34,782 nt of DNA from Bacillus sp. Xin1 (GTDB taxonomy: Bacteria; Bacillota; Bacilli; Bacillales; Bacillaceae_G), in contig NZ_JABUAE010000039.1 in NCBI RefSeq assembly GCF_013314535.1, forward strand, positions 1-34,782. The letters run 5' to 3'. The first letter of the stretch is position 1. Every line of letters begins with the position of its first letter. The notes beneath the pieces were generated by a model, which worked only from the letters and a program-made list of their open reading frames with translations, did no database searches and had not been told where the DNA came from. The position numbers and the translations under genes were made by a program. Shown here piece by piece: positions 29,463-34,782 of this stretch.

Positions 29463-30740
29463 ATGCCATTAAACTATCAGAAATTTTTTAGACAGATGGG
29501 AATTGTAGCTGTAGGTGGTTCGTTGTTATTGGGTAGTGCTGGTTGTAGTTGGTTTGGAAGTAAGGAAACAGCAAAAAGTAAGCTAGCTATAACAAAAAAA
29601 GCAGATAAGAGTAAGCCAGAAGAAAAGAAAGAAGATCTAAATAAAAAAGATTTTGAAACAATGACAGAAAATGCGATAAATAGTCAGGATAAAGATGTTG
29701 CATACGTCTTAGACATTGATAAAAACAAAGTAACTTATAAGGATAAGACAATTGCAAGTACTCTTCAAAATGGAGATGAAACAACTTCTCGTGTTCTAGC
29801 TCTATTTGACAACGAAACTTCAGATAAAACGATTCGTGATACAGCGAAGGACAATGTGGTGGCAGTTATTACAGATGGAAGTCCGCAAGTAACAGTGAAA
29901 GGTGACCAATTTGCATTTGGTGATCAAAATACAGACTTATCACTAGCAAGCATTGTAGATGTGGCTCCAACGGAGAAACCGCCAGTAGAACCACCAACAG
30001 ATCCGGGAGATACAAAACCACCTGTAGAACCACCAACAGATCCGGGAGATACAAAACCACCTGTAGAACCGCCAACGGATCCGGGAGATACAAAACCACC
30101 TGTAGAACCGCCAACGGATCCGGGAGATACAAAACCACCTGTAGAACCGCCAACGGATCCAGGAGATACGAAGCCACCTGTAGAGCCGCCAACGGATCCA
30201 GGAGATACGAAACCACCTGTAGAGCCGCCAACGGATCCAGGAGATACGAAACCACCTGTAGAGCCGCCAACAGATCCGGGAGATACAAAACCACCTGTAG
30301 AACCGCCAACGGATCCAGGAGATACGAAGCCACCTGTAGAGCCGCCAACGGATCCGGGAGATACAAAACCACCTGTAGAGCCGCCAACAAATCCGGGAGA
30401 TACGAAACCACCTGTAGAGCCGCCAACGGATCCAGGAGATACAAAACCACCTGTAGAGCCGCCAACGGATCCAGGAGATACAAAACCACCTGTAGAGCCG
30501 CCAACAGATCCAGGAGATACGAAACCACCTGTAGAGCCGCCAACGGATCCAGGAGATACAAAACCACCTGTAGAGCCGCCAACAGATCCGGGAGATACAA
30601 AACCACCTGTAGAGCCGCCAACGGATCCAGGAGATACAAAACCACCTGTAGAGCCGCCAACGGATCCAGGAGATACAAAACCACCTGTAGAACCGCCAAC
30701 GGATGGAGGAGATAAGCCGAAATCATCTGTTTTAGTTTAA
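29463..30740 (+). CDS. Lipoprotein with 18 full tandem PPVEPPTDPGDTK repeats
   Basis: The 425 residues begin with a lipoprotein signal ending LLGSAGC (lipobox Cys28). Residues 60-168 form a folded-looking domain (FETMTENAINSQDKDVAYVL; KDNVVAVITDGSPQVTVKGD). Residues 173-406 are 18 consecutive copies of PPVEPPTDPGDTK, one with Asn in place of Asp, then a last incomplete copy ending DKPKSSVLV. Such Pro-rich repeats make stiff extended stalks that cross the Gram-positive wall; the lipid anchor at one end suggests that the C-terminus projects outward. It follows the EssB-like gene by 16 bp in the transfer operon. Repeat number probably varies between strains. Confidence 0.85.
   Translation: MPLNYQKFFRQMGIVAVGGSLLLGSAGCSWFGSKETAKSKLAITKKADKSKPEEKKEDLNKKDFETMTENAINSQDKDVAYVLDIDKNKVTYKDKTIASTLQNGDETTSRVLALFDNETSDKTIRDTAKDNVVAVITDGSPQVTVKGDQFAFGDQNTDLSLASIVDVAPTEKPPVEPPTDPGDTKPPVEPPTDPGDTKPPVEPPTDPGDTKPPVEPPTDPGDTKPPVEPPTDPGDTKPPVEPPTDPGDTKPPVEPPTDPGDTKPPVEPPTDPGDTKPPVEPPTDPGDTKPPVEPPTDPGDTKPPVEPPTNPGDTKPPVEPPTDPGDTKPPVEPPTDPGDTKPPVEPPTDPGDTKPPVEPPTDPGDTKPPVEPPTDPGDTKPPVEPPTDPGDTKPPVEPPTDPGDTKPPVEPPTDGGDKPKSSVLV
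29979..30680 (+). repeat. Tandem array of 18 x 39-bp coding repeats
   Basis: Eighteen 39-bp units encode PPVEPPTDPGDTK, followed by a partial unit to 30737. Units differ almost only at synonymous sites (ACAGAT/ACGGAT, CCGGGA/CCAGGA, GAACCA/GAGCCG), and the same variants recur in blocks, which points to recent duplication and exchange between units. Unit 11 carries the only amino acid change (Asp to Asn). Confidence 0.95.
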
Positions 30741-30769
30741 TTTGAATTTTGTTTGGGAGGTAAAGATAT

Positions 30770-31009
30770 ATGGAGAAAAAAGACCTGACAAGTTTGAATG
30801 AACAATTAAATAAAATTTATCCATCTATCCTTTTTTGTACAATATCCATTCTTGCCACTACACTTATGGATTATTTGATTGAGAAAACATTTATTCTTCC
30901 TAGCTGGTCTATAGTTGTTATTTATGTTGTTCCTTGGATTTTATTATTAATACAGATTTTATTAATTATTAGAGTTATAAAAATTAAAAGAGCTATGAGG
31001 AATTTATAA
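30770..31009 (+). CDS. Small two-helix membrane protein (79 aa)
   Basis: GGGAGG precedes ATG. Two membrane segments, about 19-38 (ILFCTISILATTLMDYLI) and 47-70 (SIVVIYVVPWILLLIQILLI), are followed by a short basic tail (KIKRAMRNL), so both ends are probably cytosolic. Lies in the transfer operon behind the repeat lipoprotein. No family recognised. Confidence 0.6.
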   Translation: MEKKDLTSLNEQLNKIYPSILFCTISILATTLMDYLIEKTFILPSWSIVVIYVVPWILLLIQILLIIRVIKIKRAMRNL

Positions 31010-31063
31010 CAAAAGTGTTATTTGTTATAAAATTTGAATTTTGTATAAAAGGAGTGATTTTTC

Positions 31064-31465
31064 TTGGCTAAAGAGACAAAAGAGGAACGAATGATTGAAC
31101 TTGCATCAAATGCACATAGGGCGAGAAATAAAGACCATTTAGATAAGTTTATGCTTAGTATGTTATCGGTAATGGTTGAAGGAACACGTTATCAAACTGA
31201 TGTAAAAATAGCTTTTGATATGCGTCAAAAATATGATGAGTTAGAACGTAAAGGTAGATCACAACTGATTATGAACCTATTTGAAGTAGGTAAGAAATAC
31301 GAAATAGAAACATTCATCAAAAGGAACAATGAGTATTTTAAATGCAAGTGTTATGTAGATGAAAAAACTATGGAAGATTTATATATTACTGTTTTGGAAC
31401 CGTCTAATATAGGAGAGTTATTAATTGAATGGACAGATGTAGCTGCTGTCAAAGAAATAGAATAA
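31064..31465 (+). CDS. Hypothetical soluble protein (133 aa), TTG start
   Basis: AAAAGGAG precedes TTG at 31064. The first half is helical and charged (EERMIELASNAHRARNKDHL), the second half mixed alpha/beta (YEIETFIKRNNEYFKCKCYV). No membrane helix. Between two small membrane protein genes of the transfer operon, it is likely a cytosolic accessory. Function unknown. Confidence 0.65.
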   Translation: MAKETKEERMIELASNAHRARNKDHLDKFMLSMLSVMVEGTRYQTDVKIAFDMRQKYDELERKGRSQLIMNLFEVGKKYEIETFIKRNNEYFKCKCYVDEKTMEDLYITVLEPSNIGELLIEWTDVAAVKEIE

Positions 31466-31567
31466 GTCGTCAAGCGGAGTTATTTCTGAAGAGGAATTGA
31501 TTGTCTGTCCATTAGTGAGGGGTAATTTAATAAATTTTGAATTTTGTATAGAAAAGGGGGATTTGGA

Positions 31568-32041
31568 ATGGAGCATATAAAGAAATTGGCTCGTAGTAAT
31601 CATGGTCATTTTTTAGGATGGCTTTATTTGTTAATAGTCGGGATGTTTGGTTGGTGGCATGGAATTACATGGTATCAAGGAATAGGAAGTTGGATCCCTT
31701 GGTATCATGAGTCGAGTATCGATTTTGAGAGAGCGGATATGTATCTTTTAATGACAGTTCTTTTAATTGGATCTAGTTTCATGACAGGGGTACTTGTAAT
31801 GGATCAGGACTATAAAAAATTGACTATTTTTAAGGTAAGCTATTTGTTTGGATTATCGACATTGATGATAAGTAGTGTTTGTGGTGGGTGTCTTGCTTTT
31901 GGTTTCTTTCTCGGATACAAAGATGGAGCTTTTTATCCGTTATTTTTCCTTGTAACAGGTATTGTAGTTGGTTTGCAAATAATAAGAATAGCCTTAAAAC
32001 AGACGTCACAACTTGAAAAAAATACTTTGGCAAACGAGTGA
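31568..32041 (+). CDS. Four-helix membrane protein of the transfer operon (157 aa)
   Basis: GGGGG 9 nt before ATG at 31568 decides the start. Hydrophobic segments are seen at about 17-33, 59-78, 87-112 and 120-140. An outside loop is rich in Trp (WWHGITWYQGIGSWIPWYHE), typical of interfacial contacts. No family recognised; probably part of the secretion channel or an immunity/exclusion factor. Confidence 0.65.
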   Translation: MEHIKKLARSNHGHFLGWLYLLIVGMFGWWHGITWYQGIGSWIPWYHESSIDFERADMYLLMTVLLIGSSFMTGVLVMDQDYKKLTIFKVSYLFGLSTLMISSVCGGCLAFGFFLGYKDGAFYPLFFLVTGIVVGLQIIRIALKQTSQLEKNTLANE

Positions 32042-32113
32042 TAAATAAAACAGATCACAAGCTGGTTGAACCTTCAATCGGCTCTTTTATTTTCTAAAGG
32101 GAGGAAGATAAAG

Positions 32114-32518
32114 TTGGGAAAATGGATAGCACATGGGAAAAAGATAAGCTTAGGAATTTATATGTTGTTAGGTGCAATAGGAATTGGTTATATCATTTGG
32201 GGGATATATGATTCTGGCTATGAGTGGACAAAAGGTCATACAATACATGCAATTACGATTTTTGGTATGTTTTATGTCTTAATGGTTCTGTTAATACGTG
32301 TCATTATGGATAGAAAGTTGACGAAAAAAATATTGTTATTAGAAATTCCACTAGCAATTGTAATAGCGGTTGGTGTGATTGCTAGTATTGCATTTGTAGA
32401 AGAACAGAAAATACATTCTCTATCTCTTTTTATGGCTGTTTTATTAGTAGTACCTGTTTTATTAAGTTTACTGCGAATTGGGTATTCACAATGGAAATTT
32501 TACAAAGGAGAATCTTAA
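32114..32518 (+). CDS. Four-helix membrane protein, TTG start (134 aa)
   Basis: GGGAGG lies 9 nt before TTG at 32114, whereas an upstream in-frame start at 32066 has no site. Hydrophobic segments at about 12-29, 43-62, 73-91 and 100-118 are joined by basic cytosolic loops (RVIMDRKLTKK). Its stop (32516-32518) directly abuts the ATG of the next small gene, so the two are coupled. No family recognised. Confidence 0.65.
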   Translation: MGKWIAHGKKISLGIYMLLGAIGIGYIIWGIYDSGYEWTKGHTIHAITIFGMFYVLMVLLIRVIMDRKLTKKILLLEIPLAIVIAVGVIASIAFVEEQKIHSLSLFMAVLLVVPVLLSLLRIGYSQWKFYKGES

Positions 32519-32647
32519 ATGGAGTATATAAACAAGAAAGTATGCGCATGCATATTACTAATTATATTTATTTCTCTAGTCATAATGTTTCCGGATATGT
32601 TAGATGTCGCAAGAACGATAGTAACTCCTGTATCGTTTGGAAAATAA
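32519..32647 (+). CDS. 42-residue membrane peptide just before the coupling protein
   Basis: ATG at 32519 immediately follows the previous stop, with AAAGGAG in the preceding 3' end. The product MEYINKKVCACILLIIFISL continues with VIMFPDMLDVARTIVTPVSF-GK: one membrane helix (8-24) and an amphipathic end. Position and size suggest a small subunit co-translated with its neighbour, perhaps attaching to the T4CP. Not recognisable by family. Confidence 0.6.
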   Translation: MEYINKKVCACILLIIFISLVIMFPDMLDVARTIVTPVSFGK

Positions 32648-32685
32648 AGAAAAGGAGAGCAAGAAGAAAGTAAGGAGGTAACAGT

Positions 32686-34782
32686 GTGAATCCAAAAGCA
32701 CCACTAAAATACAAATTAGCTGAATGGAAAGTACTCATCCCGATGAGTACTTTTTTGTTTAGTGGAATCTTTCTTATCGCTAATTTTCTAGGAAACATCA
32801 TCGTAGAAGTAGTGAAAACAACATTTTCAGACTTAGTACATCCAAAGCCTTTTCATATCGGGATAGAGGATCTATATACCTTTCAACATCCGTTGTTACT
32901 TTATTTGGCATTATTCCTGATTGCCAGTGTATGTACCATGCAATTTACCTACAAGATTCGCTCGAGTTTTAAAGATTTAAATCAGAATCAAAAAGATTCT
33001 TCTCGTTTTGCAACACTTGATGAGGTGAAAAGGCAATATCGCTCAATTCCAGAGAAAACAGAACGATATGAAGGAAAAGGCGGTGTGGTCATTTCTAGGT
33101 ATGATGAAATTTCGGTGAAATCCATTTTACGACAAGCGAAAAAAGTGATGGAAGCAAAAGGGATGAAAAAGTGGCAGGAAATTAAAAAATTGAAAGATAG
33201 TGCAAAGGCAGGAAGACTACTTATAGATGATGGGGCTGTTAGTAATTTAATCATCGGGACAACGAGATCTGGTAAAGGGGAAACCTATGTATTTCCAACA
33301 ATTGATGCATATTCTCGTGCTGAAATCCAGCCGTCTTTAATCGTGAATGATCCGAAGGGGGAATTACTGGCGGCTTCAAAAAAAACGCTGGAAAAACGAG
33401 GCTTCCATATTGAAGTTTTAAATTTAATTAACCCGCTAGAGTCGATGAGCTACAATTTGCTTCAGCTTATCAAAGATGCCTATAAACAAGGTGATACAGC
33501 AACAGCTCAGACCCTTTGTAATACATTATCATTTTCACTTTACTACAATCCAAATGTGAAAGATCCATTTTGGAATGACAGTGCGATGAGTTTATGTAAT
33601 GCATTAATCTTAGCGGTTATAGATAAATGTATCCAGGAAAAGACAGAGGATAAAATTTCGATGTATGCAGTCGCAAATATGTTATCGGAGCTTGGTTCCA
33701 AAGAAATTGTAATTGATGCAAAAGGAAATACACAAAATGCATTAGATATATATTTTGAAATGCTTCCCGCTGAGAGTGTTGCGAAGATGCAATATGCAAC
33801 TTCTAGTTTCGCAAAAGGCGGGACAACACGAGGAAGTATCTTTAGTACCACAATGAGTAAATTGTCCATCTTTACTTTTGATGGCATAGCGAAAATGACA
33901 TCCTGTAATAGTATTGACTTAAAACGAATAGGCTTTGGGAAAAGCTTGCAAGGAAAAGGAACACCAAGGGTACGTGTACAGATTATCTTCCCTGATGGTT
34001 CGAAAGAAAGTATCAAAACAGATACAGAAGGGCGTTTTGAACTGAATTTCCAGCAAAACGTAAAAAAAGGTCAGCGCATCCATGTAATGGAGAGTAAAAC
34101 GAAGAAGAAAATGATTGTAGAAATCCAAACAATCAACAAGGATACAGGAGAAACAACATTCAAGGTTGTCGAGAAACAAGATGGCTTACAAATTGATGAC
34201 ATTGTTATTTTTGAAAAACCAATTGCGGTCTTTATGATTGTTCCAGACTATGATTCTAGTAATCATGTCATTGCCTCAATCTTTATTAGACAGCTATATT
34301 TTGTGCTCTCCAAGTATGCTGGGTTAGCTCGTGGTGGGAAGTGTCATAGAGAAGTTGTGTATTTATTGGATGAATTTGGAAATATGCCTGCAATTGATGA
34401 TATGGGGAATATCGTTACAGTTTGTTTGGGGCGTAATATCCGTTTTAACCTAATCGTGCAAGCTCTTCCGCAGTTAAAGATGAAATATGGAGACGCAAGT
34501 ACCACCATTCAAGACAATTGCGGGAATCAAATTTATATTCAATCTGGTAATAAAGAAACCGCAAAAGAAATATCCGAAAAGTTAGGGAATCAAACAATCA
34601 ATTCCTTATCTCGAAGTGGAAAAGGATTATCAATTGATAAGAGTAAGACAGAAGGGATTGATACGAAACCATTATTAACACCAACAGAGTTAATGAGGTT
34701 CCAAGAAGGAGAAAGTGCAGTAATACGCTTTATGAAACGTCGAGATAATAAGTTTGAAAAGATAGAGCCGTTTCCTATTCTA
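32686..34782 (+). CDS. VirD4/TraG-type coupling protein (T4CP), C-terminus cut by window edge
   Basis: GTG at 32686 follows AAGGAGG; the frame is open to the window end (699 codons). Two N-terminal membrane helices (about 15-40 and 66-86), Walker A GTTRSGKG (191-198), VNDPKGEL (about 223-230), the all-alpha domain (KDPFWNDSAMSLCNALIL near 289-306), Walker B VVYLLDEFGNMP (557-568, Asp562-Glu563) and FNLIVQALPQLKMKYG form a full VirD4-like motor that links the relaxosome to the secretion channel. Between KRIG (near 416) and EKPIAVFMIVPDYD (from 510) lies an insertion of about 95 residues, beta-strand rich (TPRVRVQIIFPDGSKESIKT), not present in standard T4CPs. The usual C-terminal end is outside the window. 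Confidence 0.93.
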   Translation, partial: MNPKAPLKYKLAEWKVLIPMSTFLFSGIFLIANFLGNIIVEVVKTTFSDLVHPKPFHIGIEDLYTFQHPLLLYLALFLIASVCTMQFTYKIRSSFKDLNQNQKDSSRFATLDEVKRQYRSIPEKTERYEGKGGVVISRYDEISVKSILRQAKKVMEAKGMKKWQEIKKLKDSAKAGRLLIDDGAVSNLIIGTTRSGKGETYVFPTIDAYSRAEIQPSLIVNDPKGELLAASKKTLEKRGFHIEVLNLINPLESMSYNLLQLIKDAYKQGDTATAQTLCNTLSFSLYYNPNVKDPFWNDSAMSLCNALILAVIDKCIQEKTEDKISMYAVANMLSELGSKEIVIDAKGNTQNALDIYFEMLPAESVAKMQYATSSFAKGGTTRGSIFSTTMSKLSIFTFDGIAKMTSCNSIDLKRIGFGKSLQGKGTPRVRVQIIFPDGSKESIKTDTEGRFELNFQQNVKKGQRIHVMESKTKKKMIVEIQTINKDTGETTFKVVEKQDGLQIDDIVIFEKPIAVFMIVPDYDSSNHVIASIFIRQLYFVLSKYAGLARGGKCHREVVYLLDEFGNMPAIDDMGNIVTVCLGRNIRFNLIVQALPQLKMKYGDASTTIQDNCGNQIYIQSGNKETAKEISEKLGNQTINSLSRSGKGLSIDKSKTEGIDTKPLLTPTELMRFQEGESAVIRFMKRRDNKFEKIEPFPIL

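Larger units (their letters stand above)
30739..31547 (+). repeat. AATTTGAATTTTGT leader element before three consecutive genes
   Basis: The element occurs at 30739-30752, 31031-31044 (followed by ATAAAAGGAG) and, as AATTTTGAATTTTGT, at 31533-31547 (followed by ATAGAAAAGG). Each copy lies just before the ribosome binding site of the genes at 30770, 31064 and 31568. It may be a translational enhancer or mark past gene insertions. Confidence 0.6.

Noticed and set aside
29979-30680. CRISPR-like array
   Set aside because: The 39-bp units are contiguous without spacers and encode protein repeats in frame.
29869-30726. 285-codon minus-strand ORF made of LLDPLAALQVV-like repeats
   Set aside because: It is the mirror of the 39-bp coding repeats of the lipoprotein gene on the plus strand; no ribosome binding site or independent evidence.
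32491-32673. 60-codon plus-strand ORF before the coupling protein
   Set aside because: It begins inside the preceding gene in another frame; the 42-codon ORF at 32519 has the proper start signal and couples to the previous stop.
33543-34179. Minus-strand ORFs opposite the coupling protein
   Set aside because: Shadows of the continuous VirD4-like frame on the plus strand, which carries all expected motifs.

Overview
The window is AT-rich plasmid DNA from the Bacillus cereus group, most likely B. thuringiensis or B. cereus. The assignment rests on gene content: an actin-type ParM/ParR partition pair resembling that of B. thuringiensis plasmid pBMB67, a Rap-Phr cassette, a UvrX-type Y-family polymerase with its YolD partner behind a LexA box, strong GGAGG ribosome binding sites with frequent TTG/GTG starts, and a type IV secretion (conjugation) operon that runs off the right edge. 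No rRNA, tRNA, CRISPR array or insertion sequence was seen.

Layout. 1-5.8 kb: a truncated HU-type gene, secreted and lipoprotein hypotheticals, a tyrosine recombinase-like protein whose catalytic residues look degenerate (with two small co-directional ORFs), a serine resolvase behind a res-like repeat region, and a SEC-C/YkgJ cysteine-cluster protein. 6.3-8.0 kb: a two-gene module of a ComEC-like metallo-beta-lactamase-fold hydrolase and a four-helix membrane protein, the best candidate here for an undescribed system. 8.2-9.7 kb: a run of small plasmid hypotheticals. 10.0-11.6 kb: the SOS-regulated yolD-uvrX pair. 12.0-14.6 kb: a small Cro-like gene, then a minus-strand operon with an FtsK/TcpA-like translocase and a replication-relaxation protein. 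14.6-16.2 kb: a remnant of an HTH regulator, then rap-phr.

16.2-19.8 kb is the partition region: iteron-rich parC-like DNA, parM, parR, an Hfq-like Sm protein and a small membrane protein in one minus-strand operon, next to a DUF3967-type DNA-binding protein. 20.4-22.7 kb looks like the replication control region: a winged-helix Rep candidate (minus strand) with a leader of about 250 nt that contains a probable antisense RNA, an SD-sequestering inverted repeat and a promoter lying on a perfect palindrome, flanked by divergent Xre-type regulators. The logic resembles Inc18 CopR/RNAIII control, with an unrelated-looking Rep.

22.8-34.8 kb is the transfer region on the plus strand: an LPXTG thioester-domain adhesin, two ORFs that look like a split T4CP-like protein lacking the usual catalytic residues, a roughly 400-nt strongly structured noncoding region, a thioredoxin-like membrane protein, a VirB2/TrbC-like pilin followed by a terminator hairpin, an EssB-like single-pass protein, a proline-rich lipoprotein with 18 full 13-residue repeats, several small membrane proteins, and finally a VirD4/TraG coupling protein (3' end missing) with an extra inserted beta-rich domain. 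Adhesin, pilin, lipoprotein stalk and coupling protein together suggest contact-dependent transfer between Gram-positive cells. All functional names are read from sequence motifs; no database search was possible.
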